DNA from: Campylobacteraceae bacterium
GTDB lineage: Bacteria > Campylobacterota > Campylobacteria > Campylobacterales > Sulfurovaceae
Reading direction: 5' to 3'
NCBI GenBank assembly: GCA_027081355.1
Contig: JALWKP010000100.1
Coordinates: 46,668-110,667, forward strand
DNA: 64,000 nt
Made by a program: the position numbers and the translations under genes. Below, one piece after another: positions 52,392-61,615 of the stretch. How positions within the stretch are numbered: the stretch's first letter is position 1; each line of letters opens with the position of its first letter. The notes below the pieces were generated by a model. It made no database searches, was not told where the DNA came from, and saw nothing but the letters and a program-made list of their open reading frames with translations.

Positions 52392-53444
52392 ATGATTATT
52401 CCTATTAAAATAGAAAACAATGGAAATATTGAGTATGATATTATTATAGATAATTTAAAAGAGATAGAGTTTGATAACAAAGTTGCAATTGTTACAAATC
52501 CTACTGTTGCCAATTTTCATTTAGAAAAAATTTTAAAATTTATTAAAGCTCCATATGTAGAAGTTATAAAGGTTCCTGACGGTGAAGAATATAAAAATAT
52601 TGATACTGTCTTGTTTATTTTAGATAGATTATTTCAAGCAAAATTTGACAGAAAATCTACTTTGATAGCTCTTGGCGGCGGGGTTATTGGCGATATGACG
52701 GGCTTTACTGCTTCTATGTATCAAAGAGGTATAGATTTTATTCAGATGCCAACAACGCTTTTAAGCCAGGTAGATGCAAGCGTGGGAGGCAAAACAGGTG
52801 TAAATAATAAATATGGTAAAAACTTAATAGGTGCATTTTATCAGCCAAAAGCCGTTTATATTGATCCTGTGTTTTTAGATACTCTTCCTTCTCGAGAATT
52901 TGCAGCAGGAGTTGCAGAAGCTATAAAGATGGCAATTATGTTTGATAAAGATTTCTATGAATTTATTAAATCGAACAAATTAGATAAGAAAGAAGCAGTT
53001 ATTGAACTTATTGCCCGTTCCGTTAAATTAAAAGCAGATGTAGTAAACCAGGATGAAAAAGAGAGCGGCATAAGAGCAGTTTTAAACTATGGGCATACTT
53101 TTGGGCATGTTGTAGAAAATTTAACCAATTATACCGAGTATCTGCATGGTGAAGCTGTAGCTATCGGTATGGTTATGGCAAATGAGTTAGCGGTTCAGCT
53201 GGGGCTTTTAAGTAAAGAGGAAGCGTATGATATTAAAGAAACACTAAGAAAAAACAGTTTGCCTACAAATTTTAAAATTGAAAATGCAAAAGAGTTTTAT
53301 GAGCATTTCTTTTTAGACAAAAAGAGTTCAAAAGGTAAAATTTCGTTTATTTTACCAAACGGAAAAATAGGAACAAATATTATTAAAAAAGATATTCCCA
53401 AAGAGATTGTGATATCTGTATTAAAAAAGTTTGAAAGGGTTTAA
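52392..53444 (+). CDS. aroB: 3-dehydroquinate synthase
   Basis: Second step of the shikimate pathway, NAD- and metal-dependent. 350 residues with ALGGGVIGDMTGF, PTTLLSQVDASVGGKTGVN and the metal ligands in NYGHTFGHVVE and HGEAVAIGM. GAAGAG upstream. Overlaps no gene; the mechanosensitive channel gene starts 1 bp after its stop, an association also seen in Campylobacter. Confidence 0.95.
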   Translation: MIIPIKIENNGNIEYDIIIDNLKEIEFDNKVAIVTNPTVANFHLEKILKFIKAPYVEVIKVPDGEEYKNIDTVLFILDRLFQAKFDRKSTLIALGGGVIGDMTGFTASMYQRGIDFIQMPTTLLSQVDASVGGKTGVNNKYGKNLIGAFYQPKAVYIDPVFLDTLPSREFAAGVAEAIKMAIMFDKDFYEFIKSNKLDKKEAVIELIARSVKLKADVVNQDEKESGIRAVLNYGHTFGHVVENLTNYTEYLHGEAVAIGMVMANELAVQLGLLSKEEAYDIKETLRKNSLPTNFKIENAKEFYEHFFLDKKSSKGKISFILPNGKIGTNIIKKDIPKEIVISVLKKFERV

Positions 53445-53445
53445 A

Positions 53446-55017
53446 TTGAAAAAAATGCTATTGCTATTAATTTTAATTACATCTTTTGTTTTTGGCGATA
53501 GCAATGTAACTTTAGAAAACAATAAAACCTTTGACAGTGCAAAATTACAAAAGTTACGTATGAAACTTTTAAATTTAAAAATAAAAGATAATGAATGGAC
53601 AAAAACTTATGCTGCTTATATTACTCACAAAGAACTTTTAGATCAGCAAAAAAAAATACAAAATCAAATAAAAGAGTTAAAGCATTTAAAAAGCCTGACA
53701 AAAATTCAAAAGAAGAAATTAAAAAAATTACAAAACTTATATCAGGTTTTGCAAGATAAAATAAGTTTAGTAAAAGATTTTGAAAAAAATCCTTTTAAGC
53801 GCCTTATTACTCCTTATGATTTTAAAAATATTCCTAAAATAGATAATCCTTTTGCAATAATTAATGGAATTTCTTACTTAAAAGAGTTAGCCGGAAAAAG
53901 AAATAAATATATAGAGAAATATAAAACATTAAATAATACAATCAACCAGCTTCAAAAAGAAAGAATGCTTCTTGAAGAGATAGTAAAACTTAGCAAGAAT
54001 CGCCTTGATGTTCAACATTTAAATTCTCTAAATTCAGAAATCAAGGAATTTTTAACACTAAAAGATATTTTTAAAACCACAAAAGATATATATTTAAAAA
54101 AAACAGATGAGCTTAAAATTGCAATAGAGGGCGATATTAAAAAAGAGTTAAAAAAAGTTGTTTATATTGCTGTAACATTGTTTTTACTGCTTTTTATTTT
54201 TTTTATTTTAAAATTTTTAACCCGTAAATATTTTGCTGCAAAAGAGAGTTTTTATACAATAAACAAAATTATCAATATTGGTTTTATATCACTTCTTATT
54301 TTAATTCTTCTTTTTGCCTATATAGAAAATGTAAATTATATTATAACAATTTTAGGTTTTGCATCTGCTGGTATTGCAATTGCAATGAAAGATTGGTTTA
54401 TGTCGCTTATGGGATGGTTTGTAATTGTGTTAGGAGGAGCTATTCATGTGGGTGATAGAATAAAAGTGATTAAAGACGGTTTGGAGTATGTGGGGGATGT
54501 TGTTGATATTTCAATGTTAAGGATTACTTTATATGAAGATGTAACCCTTACAACTTTTACACAGAACCGGCGTGCAGGCAGAATGATTTTTGTGCCAAAT
54601 AACTATATTTTTACTGATTTAATTGCTAATTATTCTCACGGCGGACTTAAAACTGTTTGGGATGGAATAGATTTTGTTGTAACTTTTGATTCAAATATAA
54701 ACAGAGCTGCAAATATAGCAAAGAATATTGCCAAGCAATACTCTAAAGGTTATACTGATATGACTCGCAAACAGTTGAGCAGCCTTAGAAGCAAGTATCA
54801 ATTAAAAAGCACAAATGTAGAGCCTAGAGTTTTTACTTTTATTGAACAATATGGTGTAAAAATAAGTATTTGGTATTTAACTAATTCTTATGCTACATTA
54901 ACATTAAGAAGCAGTATTTCAAATAAAATAATTAAAGAAATTTTAAAATACGATGATATTAAACTGGCCTATCCTGCACAAACTTTATATTTAAATTCTA
55001 ATTCTAATATTCTTTAA
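53446..55017 (+). CDS. MscS family mechanosensitive channel
   Basis: A 523-residue channel. A signal peptide (~1-17) and a long periplasmic coiled coil (~18-205) precede three membrane helices (~210-330). The third pore-lining helix is followed by the MscS beta-domain (GDRIKVIKDGLEYVGDVVDI) and a C-terminal cytoplasmic part. TTG at 53446 is preferred: AAGGG lies 6 nt upstream, within the aroB 3' end. It probably opens on osmotic downshock. Confidence 0.9.
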   Translation: MKKMLLLLILITSFVFGDSNVTLENNKTFDSAKLQKLRMKLLNLKIKDNEWTKTYAAYITHKELLDQQKKIQNQIKELKHLKSLTKIQKKKLKKLQNLYQVLQDKISLVKDFEKNPFKRLITPYDFKNIPKIDNPFAIINGISYLKELAGKRNKYIEKYKTLNNTINQLQKERMLLEEIVKLSKNRLDVQHLNSLNSEIKEFLTLKDIFKTTKDIYLKKTDELKIAIEGDIKKELKKVVYIAVTLFLLLFIFFILKFLTRKYFAAKESFYTINKIINIGFISLLILILLFAYIENVNYIITILGFASAGIAIAMKDWFMSLMGWFVIVLGGAIHVGDRIKVIKDGLEYVGDVVDISMLRITLYEDVTLTTFTQNRRAGRMIFVPNNYIFTDLIANYSHGGLKTVWDGIDFVVTFDSNINRAANIAKNIAKQYSKGYTDMTRKQLSSLRSKYQLKSTNVEPRVFTFIEQYGVKISIWYLTNSYATLTLRSSISNKIIKEILKYDDIKLAYPAQTLYLNSNSNIL

Positions 55018-55696
55018 TATTGTAATATTTTTTATCGTAATCAATCGGGTCTTCTATGCCTGCTTCTTTAAAGCCTTTTAATCTTAGTCTGCAGCTGTCG
55101 CATAAACCGCACGCTTTGCCGCTGTTTTTGTAGCAGCTCCATGTGTGTTCAAGTTTTACTCCTAATTCCAGGGCTTTTTTAACTATATCTGCTTTGCTTA
55201 AATGTATTAGAGGGGTTTGTATTTTAATATTGCTTTCATCTCTTAAGCCTAAGTTTATTGAATTTTCAATTGATTTTATAAAACTTTCTCTGCAATCAGG
55301 ATAACCGCTGCTGTCTTCTTCTACTACTCCTATAAAGATAGCTTTGGCTTCGTGCTTTTGCGCAATTGCGGCAGCTATTGAGAGAAATATTCCGTTTCTA
55401 TAAGGAACATAAGTTATTGGGATTCCTGGTTTTATACCGTCTGTAGGCACTTCAAATTCATTGCCAATAAGCGCAGTTGAGCCGATTTGCTTGAAAAAGT
55501 CCAAATTTATAATATATTTTTTGCTTGCCTTTAAATCCTGTGATATCTTTTCAAAGCACTCCAGCTCTTTTTCTTGTGTTCTTTGATTGTAATTAAAATG
55601 CAATGCTATTATTTCATAGCCTTCATTTTTAGCAATAGCAGAAGCCAAGGCGCTATCCATTCCGCCGGAGATTATACAAACAGCTTTTTTATTCAT
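55004..55696 (-). CDS. queC: 7-cyano-7-deazaguanine synthase
   Basis: ATP-dependent conversion of 7-carboxy-7-deazaguanine to preQ0 for queuosine. 230 residues with the PP-loop SGGMDSALA at residues 10-18 and the C-terminal zinc motif CYKNSGKACGLCDSC. Its 3' end overlaps the MscS gene by 14 bp (convergent). Functionally linked to tgt at 38555. Confidence 0.96.
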   Translation of the reverse strand: MNKKAVCIISGGMDSALASAIAKNEGYEIIALHFNYNQRTQEKELECFEKISQDLKASKKYIINLDFFKQIGSTALIGNEFEVPTDGIKPGIPITYVPYRNGIFLSIAAAIAQKHEAKAIFIGVVEEDSSGYPDCRESFIKSIENSINLGLRDESNIKIQTPLIHLSKADIVKKALELGVKLEHTWSCYKNSGKACGLCDSCRLRLKGFKEAGIEDPIDYDKKYYNIKEY

Positions 55697-55747
55697 TCTT
55701 GACCTTTTTTTTGTGTTATTTTACAAGAATTTAGATAAAATACCCGT

Positions 55748-56167
55748 ATGATTTTATTAGAGAATAAAAGCGATTTAGAAACGGATTTAAGCTTCTTAGA
55801 AAAAATTGCCCGTTTTCTTGGGGCTAATAAAGATATAGAGCTTATAATTACGGGTAATAAAGAGATAGCTAAACTTAATAAAGAATACAGAAAATCGGAT
55901 AAACCGACCGATGTTTTAAGCTTTCCTCTTGAGGACATACCTTTTATGCCGCTTGGTTCTATTGTTGTTTCTGACCAAAAAGTCAAAGAGGCGGCAAAGG
56001 AGTTGGGACATAGTGAAAAAGAGGAACTTGCCCTGCTTTTTATCCACGGGCTTTTGCATCTTATGGGGTTTGACCACGAAACAGACAGCGGAGAAATGCG
56101 TGCAAAAGAGCAAGAGACAATAGATTATTTTAATTTACCGAAAAGTTTGATAATCAGAGGAGAGTAG
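55748..56167 (+). CDS. ybeY: endoribonuclease YbeY
   Basis: Single-strand RNase for 16S rRNA 3' maturation and ribosome quality control. 139 residues with the zinc motif HGLLHLMGFDHE and the upstream PTDVLSFPLED. A TAAAAT -10 element at about 55736 is close to the ATG, so the leader is very short. The exchanger gene starts directly after its stop. Confidence 0.93.
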   Translation: MILLENKSDLETDLSFLEKIARFLGANKDIELIITGNKEIAKLNKEYRKSDKPTDVLSFPLEDIPFMPLGSIVVSDQKVKEAAKELGHSEKEELALLFIHGLLHLMGFDHETDSGEMRAKEQETIDYFNLPKSLIIRGE

Positions 56168-57109
56168 ATGAATTATTTAATTTTTATTATTTCGCTTGCT
56201 GTGCTTATTTACGGGGCGGATATTGTTATTAAACAAAGCGAAAAAATTGCATTAAGGTTTGGGATTTCAGATTATATAATTAGCGCTACGCTTATAGCTT
56301 TGGGAACTTCTTTGCCTGAAATGGCTGCATCTATTGGAGCAAGTTTACATAATAAGCCTGAACTTTCAGTATCTAATGTTATTGGAAGCAATATTTTAAA
56401 TATTACTTTAGTAATAGGTTCGGTTTTATTAATTACAAAAAAAGTTGTTCCAGATAGAGACTTTTTTGCAAAAGACAGTTCTTGGGCTCTTTTTCCGGTT
56501 TTAATTTTTATTGTTTTGGCTTTCGACGGGGAAATAAGCCGTTTAAGCGGATTGGCTCTTATGGCTTTAATGGGGGGTTATGTTCTTTTTTTAATAAAAA
56601 ACAATACTGATGCTATGGAGTTAGACGAGGAAGAAAAGGCTGAAGCTAAAAGAAATTTCAAACCTTTAAATATTGCTGTTTTATTGGTTGCAGGATTTGT
56701 ATTTGTAATTTACGGAGCAGATTATGCTATTAAAAGCGCTTCTGAAATTGCACGTTCTTTGGGAGTCAGCGAGTGGTTTGTAGGTGTTATTCTGGTGGCA
56801 TTTGGAACCTCTTTGCCGGAATTTATCGTTTCTGTAATGGCAGCGTTGAAAGGCAAGGCAGATATGGCAATAGGAAATATTATAGGCTCAAATATGGCAA
56901 ATATTTCTGTTGCATTGGGAGCAGCAGCTTTTGCAAACCCTATACACCTTAATTTTTCACATTATGTATTTGATATAACAACTATGGCTGTGGCTACTTT
57001 TATGCTTGTTTTTATTACTGCAAACAAAATGTATTCTAAACCTGCCGGTATCTCTTTGCTTGTTTTATTGACTATTTTTCTTGAACACTCATTAAGAATG
57101 GCTTCTTAA
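56168..57109 (+). CDS. calcium/sodium antiporter (CaxA/YrbG type)
   Basis: A 313-residue membrane protein with ten or so helices and two inverted alpha repeats: IALGTSLPEMAAS with GSNILNI, and VAFGTSLPEFIVS with GSNMANI. An acidic loop (MELDEEEKAEAK) joins the halves. Exchanges Ca2+ for Na+ or H+. AGAGGAG overlaps the ybeY stop, so expression is coupled. Confidence 0.92.
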   Translation: MNYLIFIISLAVLIYGADIVIKQSEKIALRFGISDYIISATLIALGTSLPEMAASIGASLHNKPELSVSNVIGSNILNITLVIGSVLLITKKVVPDRDFFAKDSSWALFPVLIFIVLAFDGEISRLSGLALMALMGGYVLFLIKNNTDAMELDEEEKAEAKRNFKPLNIAVLLVAGFVFVIYGADYAIKSASEIARSLGVSEWFVGVILVAFGTSLPEFIVSVMAALKGKADMAIGNIIGSNMANISVALGAAAFANPIHLNFSHYVFDITTMAVATFMLVFITANKMYSKPAGISLLVLLTIFLEHSLRMAS

Positions 57110-57198
57110 AATAAAGAAGCCTTTGCCATTTTGTAATCTATTTTTCAAATTTTAAACAATATCTATAAAAATCATTTAATTTATAAAAATTATTGAGT

Positions 57199-57204
57199 TA
57201 TAAT
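57199..57204 (+). promoter_or_regulatory. -10 hexamer for pycB
   Basis: TATAAT 25 bp upstream of the chosen ATG at 57229. Confidence 0.5.
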
Positions 57205-57228
57205 AATGCATTATATTCAGGAGAAATT

Positions 57229-59019
57229 ATGGCAAAAAAATTAATAGATATAATGGATACGACTTTTAGAGACGGATTTCAATCGGTTTTTGGCGGCAGG
57301 GTTTTGATGGAAGATTTTTTGCCTGCAGTAGAAGCTGCAAAAGAAGCAGGTATCAGCCATTTTGAATTTGGCGGCGGTGCGAGGTTTCAAAGCCTTTTTT
57401 TCTATTTAAATGAAAATGCTTTTGATATGATGGACAGATTTAGGGAAATTATAGGTCCAGCTGCCAATTTGCAGACATTGGCACGCGGAGTTAATACAGT
57501 AATGCTAGATACCGCAAGCAGCGATTTGATAAATTTACACGCAAAACTTTTTAAAAAGCACGGTGCTACAACTATTAGAAATTTTGATGCATTAAATGAT
57601 ATTGATAACTTAAAATATAGCGGTCAATGTATAGTAGAAAACGGTTTAAAACATGAAATTGCCATTACGATTATGGATTTGCCGCCAGGATGTAAAGGAG
57701 CGCATGACAAAGAGTATTATTTAAAAGTTTTAAAAGATATTTTAGAAGCGGAAATTGAGTTTCACAGCTTATGTTTTAAAGATGCAAGCGGAACGGCTAA
57801 TCCAAATAAAATTTACGAAACAATCAAAGCTGCAAGAGAATATTTGCCCGAAGATATACACATAAGACTGCATACTCATGAAAGTGCAGGATGCAGTGTA
57901 AGCAGTTATCTAGCTGCGCTTGCAGGAGGTGCTGTTGGAATTGATTTGGCTTGCTCTCCTGTGAGCGGAGGAACAAGTCAGCCCGATATTTTAACAATGC
58001 TGCATGCAACTAAAGGCTCTCAATTTGATTTGGGCGGTTTGGATGAAAAGAAAATTTTAGAATATCAAAAGGTTTTAAAAGAGTGTTTAAAAGATTATTT
58101 TATTCCGCCCGAAGCTCAAAAGGTTTCTACGATTATTCCATTCTCACCGATGCCAGGCGGTGCTTTAACAGCAAATACACAAATGATGCGAGATGATGGA
58201 ACTTTTGATAAATTTGAAGATGTGATTAATGCAATGGGTGAAGTTGTGCAAAAAGGAGGTTTTGGAACCTCTGTTACACCTGTCAGCCAATTTTACTGGC
58301 AGCAAGCTTATGCAAATGTTATGTTTGGCAAATGGAAAAAAATCACTCCAGGCTTTGGCAAAATGGTGCTTGGATACTTTGGCAAAACTCCAGTAGAGCC
58401 AGATATAGAAATTGTTAAACTTGCAAAAGAGCAATTAAAACTTGAACCAACAAAAAAAACCGCTTTAGAAATTGCCGATGCTGACCCTTTAAAATCTATA
58501 ATACACTTTAAAAAACTGCTAGAAAACGAAGGTTTAGAAACAAGAGAAGAGAATATTTTTATTGCGGCAGCTTGCGGGGATAAAGGTGTAAAATTCTTAA
58601 AAGGCGAAGGCAAAATTAATGTTAGAAAAATATCTGACCAGCCGTCTAATGAGCCAGGCTCAACTGTATCCTCCTCTATTGAAGGTGAATATACGATTAT
58701 ACTTGACGGGCAAGAGCATAGTTTAAATATTCTTAAAAAAGGTTCGCCTAGACTTGTTAAAAAAACTGCAAAAGCACTTGTGCCAAAAGCAAAACCTGCC
58801 GCAGGAGGCACTCAAGTGCTTTCTCAAATGAATGGTTCGGTATTTAAAATTGTTGCAAATGTTGGCGACAAAGTTAAAGAAGGCGATTTAATTTTGGTTT
58901 TAGAAGCAATGAAAATGGAAATAGAGGTAGCGGCAAACAAAAGCGGTATTTTAAGTTCTATAGAAGTCAGTGTAGGCGACAGTGTAAATGAAGGGGATGT
59001 TTTAGCTGTAATCAGTTAG
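57229..59019 (+). CDS. pycB: pyruvate carboxylase/oxaloacetate decarboxylase subunit B with biotin domain
   Basis: Carboxyltransferase moving CO2 between biotin and pyruvate, giving oxaloacetate. 596 residues. The TIM-barrel domain begins MDTTFRDGFQSV and has FKDASGTANP and RLHTHESAG metal/substrate motifs. A conserved PycB C-terminal domain follows. The last ~75 residues are a biotinyl domain with EAMKMEIE (Lys biotinylated). AGGAG precedes ATG 57229; the start at 57193 is upstream of the -10 and rejected. The biotin carboxylase subunit PycA is not in the window. Confidence 0.93.
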   Translation: MAKKLIDIMDTTFRDGFQSVFGGRVLMEDFLPAVEAAKEAGISHFEFGGGARFQSLFFYLNENAFDMMDRFREIIGPAANLQTLARGVNTVMLDTASSDLINLHAKLFKKHGATTIRNFDALNDIDNLKYSGQCIVENGLKHEIAITIMDLPPGCKGAHDKEYYLKVLKDILEAEIEFHSLCFKDASGTANPNKIYETIKAAREYLPEDIHIRLHTHESAGCSVSSYLAALAGGAVGIDLACSPVSGGTSQPDILTMLHATKGSQFDLGGLDEKKILEYQKVLKECLKDYFIPPEAQKVSTIIPFSPMPGGALTANTQMMRDDGTFDKFEDVINAMGEVVQKGGFGTSVTPVSQFYWQQAYANVMFGKWKKITPGFGKMVLGYFGKTPVEPDIEIVKLAKEQLKLEPTKKTALEIADADPLKSIIHFKKLLENEGLETREENIFIAAACGDKGVKFLKGEGKINVRKISDQPSNEPGSTVSSSIEGEYTIILDGQEHSLNILKKGSPRLVKKTAKALVPKAKPAAGGTQVLSQMNGSVFKIVANVGDKVKEGDLILVLEAMKMEIEVAANKSGILSSIEVSVGDSVNEGDVLAVIS

Positions 59020-59043
59020 AAGCTTGGAGCCTAGAGTGCAGAG

Positions 59044-59463
59044 CTAATTGTTCTGCTTGCAATTTTTGCATAAACCGTAAATATTCAACTCTGTTTCTTC
59101 TGCTGCAAACTCTTTTGCGCTTGCCAATTTGCTTGCATTTTGCTCTATCTGCTCGCTTAAATTAATGTCTTCGATGCTTCCGCATTTTTTGCATATTAAA
59201 TGCGAGTGCGGTTCTTTTATTATTTCGTATTTAGATTTTGCCTCGTTAAGTGCAAGTTCTTTTATTAGTTTAACTTGAAGTAAAGAGGTAATGTTTTTAT
59301 AAACAGTTGCTAAAGAAATGGATAAATGGACTTTTTTAACTTCTTTATAAATTTCATCGATACTTGCGTGTCCGTATCTGTTTAGAGTATCAAGAATAGT
59401 TAAACGCTGCGGGGTTACTTTTAAATCGTGCTCTTTAAGTTTTTGAATAATATCTAATTTCAT
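59044..59463 (-). CDS. Fur family regulator, probably PerR-like
   Basis: A 139-residue metalloregulator with a winged helix (VTPQRLTILDTLNRYGHAS), the HSHLICKKCGSIEDI block and a second Cys pair CGLCKNC for structural zinc. ATG 59463 has GGAG 5 nt upstream; the longer ORF includes the ribosome site. It is 30 bp downstream of a peroxiredoxin gene on the same strand, favouring a peroxide-sensing PerR over iron-sensing Fur, but this is not decided by sequence. Confidence 0.85.
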   Translation of the reverse strand: MKLDIIQKLKEHDLKVTPQRLTILDTLNRYGHASIDEIYKEVKKVHLSISLATVYKNITSLLQVKLIKELALNEAKSKYEIIKEPHSHLICKKCGSIEDINLSEQIEQNASKLASAKEFAAEETELNIYGLCKNCKQNN

Positions 59464-59493
59464 AAATCTCCTATACCGTTTAGGCAAAGAAGC

Positions 59494-60090
59494 TTACAGC
59501 TCCTCTGCGTGTTTTGCCAAATATTCGGCTACACCTTCGGAATCTGGCTTCATAGCCTCTTCGCCTTCTTTCCAGTTAGCAGGACAAACTTCACCGTGCT
59601 CATTTGTAAATAGCATAGCATCTACCATTCTTAACATTTCGTCAATGTTTCTTCCAAGCGGCAAGTCGTTAATTACTGCGTGGCGGATTGTTCCGTCTTT
59701 GTCGATTAAGAAAGAACCTCTAAGTGCAACACCGCCGTCTAAAAGAACATCGTAATCTGCTGCAATTTGCTTAGTTAAATCAGCAACTAGCGGATACCCT
59801 ACTCTGCCGATACCGCCTTTATCTACCGGAGTTTCCCTCCAAGCAAAGTGGCTGTATTGTGAATCTACAGAACATCCGATTACATTAATGCCTCTGTCTG
59901 TAAACTCTTTTAATCTATGGTCGAATGCGATAATTTCAGACGGGCAGACAAATGTAAAATCTAACGGATAGAAAAATAGAACTGTTCCTTTTTCTCCCAT
60001 ATTTTCGTATAGATTAAAGTCATCTACAATCTCTCCGTTTGGCATAACCGCTGCTGCCGTAAAGTCAGGTGCTTTTTTTGTAACTAGCAT
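59494..60090 (-). CDS. 2-Cys peroxiredoxin (AhpC/Tsa type)
   Basis: A 198-residue peroxidase reducing H2O2 and organic peroxides. The peroxidatic Cys is in PLDFTFVCPSE, the resolving Cys in GEVCPANW, so it is a typical 2-Cys enzyme. AGGAG precedes the ATG. The Fur/PerR-type gene follows in the same direction. The thioredoxin-like protein at 2138 could be a reductant, but that is speculative. Confidence 0.95.
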   Translation of the reverse strand: MLVTKKAPDFTAAAVMPNGEIVDDFNLYENMGEKGTVLFFYPLDFTFVCPSEIIAFDHRLKEFTDRGINVIGCSVDSQYSHFAWRETPVDKGGIGRVGYPLVADLTKQIAADYDVLLDGGVALRGSFLIDKDGTIRHAVINDLPLGRNIDEMLRMVDAMLFTNEHGEVCPANWKEGEEAMKPDSEGVAEYLAKHAEEL

Positions 60091-60103
60091 AATTTCTCCT
60101 AAA

Positions 60104-60118
60104 TAATAATTTTTATTA
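60104..60118. promoter_or_regulatory. candidate PerR-type operator before the peroxiredoxin gene
   Basis: TAATAA-TTT-TTATTA, a perfect 6-3-6 palindrome 13 bp upstream of the start codon. Similar in AT-rich composition to known PerR boxes but only loosely matching the consensus. In such AT-rich DNA it may be chance. Confidence 0.3.
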
Positions 60119-60222
60119 GTGACGAAATAATATCGTTTTAAACTTAAAATAAAATAAAATTCTAATTTTTATTGATATTAAGTCTTTTAGAAGTAGGAAA
60201 ACGGTTTAATTTCTTAATTATT

Positions 60223-60237
60223 TGATAACTATTATCA
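60223..60237. promoter_or_regulatory. Fur box upstream of the porin gene
   Basis: TGATAAC-T-ATTATCA differs from the classical 7-1-7 Fur box (TGATAAT-N-ATTATCA) at one position. The 17-bp core TTGATAA-CTA-TTATCAA is a perfect palindrome. It lies just before the ribosome site of the porin. Confidence 0.55.
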
Positions 60238-60260
60238 ACATGCTCAAGGAGACTGTTTTG

Positions 60261-61361
60261 TTGAAATCAAAATTACTAATATTAAGCGCAGCAATTTCTA
60301 TATCGGCACTTTATGGTGCTGATTTTAACGGTTATTTACAATTGGGTTATCAGCACGATGATAAAGGTAATACCGATATTGCATTAGGCAGTAAATTGGG
60401 TTATTTATCAAGCGATTTTAGCGGTTTAAAATTTGCTTTTACTATTTATGCAAGCACTGCTTTAAACAGTCATGACGGTGCAGGCATTCCTTTTTTTAAC
60501 AGCAACAACAATAGTTATGCAATTTTGAATGAAGCTTATATAAAAGGCAGTTGGAGCAATACAGAAATAAAAGCCGGACGCCAAATATTAGATACCCCTT
60601 TTGCAGACAGCGACGATTTAGGTATGGTTCCTAACAGTTTTGAAGCTGTTAAAATAGAAAACAAAACTATACCCAATACTACACTGACAGCACTGTTTTT
60701 AAATAAAATGTCGGGTGTAGATGCCAAAATTCCGGAAAAATTTAACAAAATTAACGGTAATAGGGGTGTTTGGGTTTTGGGTGCGGCTTATAGCGGAATA
60801 GAAAATTTAGAACTATCAGGATGGTATTACCGTATTAACAAAGCCGATATAGATAAAATTTACTATTTAGAGGCAAATTACAAAAATAAAATTGCAGATT
60901 TTGATTATACGCTAGCAGCGCAGTATGCTCTGCAACACTATAAAAACGCCGCTTCGGCAAAAGTTTTCGGCATTAGCACATCTTTAGGATACAACGGCAT
61001 AAATATTTTTGCATCTTACAATAAAAGCAATGATAATAAAGCAAGCAACGGCTTTGGCGGCGGACCGTTTTTTACCTCTGCTGAGCACTTAACTATTGCA
61101 GAGGGCGGAAAAAATGCAAAAGCTTATATGTTTGGTGCAGAATTTGACGCTTCGGCAATCGGTTTAGGGGGTTTGAGTTTTTCTGTTGGAAAACTTACTT
61201 TAAAATCGGAAAACGGAATAAAATCAACTGAACTTGACATCAGCGCAAATTACTCATTTAACGACAATTTGGAATTAAGTGCAGTTTATAGCAAAGTTAA
61301 AGAGAGAATAAATGAAGATAAATTTGATAATACTAGAGTATTTTTGACTTATAAGTTTTAG
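60261..61361 (+). CDS. OprD-like outer-membrane porin
   Basis: A 366-residue beta-barrel protein. The signal peptide ends near ALYGA, and the mature part begins DFNGYLQLGYQ. Alternating amphipathic strands follow, and the C-terminus ends in Phe (FLTYKF), the usual outer-membrane assembly signal. Start: AAGGAG at 60246 serves TTG 60258 or TTG 60261; the latter gives the common Met-Lys start. It would admit small nutrients. The Fur box upstream suggests iron-responsive control. Confidence 0.82.
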   Translation: MKSKLLILSAAISISALYGADFNGYLQLGYQHDDKGNTDIALGSKLGYLSSDFSGLKFAFTIYASTALNSHDGAGIPFFNSNNNSYAILNEAYIKGSWSNTEIKAGRQILDTPFADSDDLGMVPNSFEAVKIENKTIPNTTLTALFLNKMSGVDAKIPEKFNKINGNRGVWVLGAAYSGIENLELSGWYYRINKADIDKIYYLEANYKNKIADFDYTLAAQYALQHYKNAASAKVFGISTSLGYNGINIFASYNKSNDNKASNGFGGGPFFTSAEHLTIAEGGKNAKAYMFGAEFDASAIGLGGLSFSVGKLTLKSENGIKSTELDISANYSFNDNLELSAVYSKVKERINEDKFDNTRVFLTYKF

Positions 61362-61410
61362 TGTATTGGTTATTTGTATATTTGTTTGGAAATTATTTCG
61401 TAGAAGCAAC

Positions 61411-61550
61411 CTTAAAAAGCTTAAAGCTTAAAGCAGAAAGGTTATCTGTCTCCGTTCGGAATACAGATTACGGATTACAGAATGCAGATATTCTAATTTC
61501 TAATCTCTCTTCTCTATTCTGCTTTGAGCTTTTTGCTTTAAGCTTTATGC
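61411..61550. repeat. 140 bp of degenerate period-7 DNA
   Basis: Reads as consecutive 7-bp units: TAAAGCT, CAGATTA/CGGATTA/CAGAATG, then their complementary type CTAATTT/CTAATCT, CTCTTCT and GCTTTGA/GCTTTAA. The strand sense flips near the middle, so the ends can pair. Lies between convergent porin and decarboxylase genes. Confidence 0.7.
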
Positions 61551-61615
61551 ATTTTATGGATATAAAATCTTTAACTTAATACTAATGGAGTTGCCCCTGC
61601 ATAGATATCTGCAAA

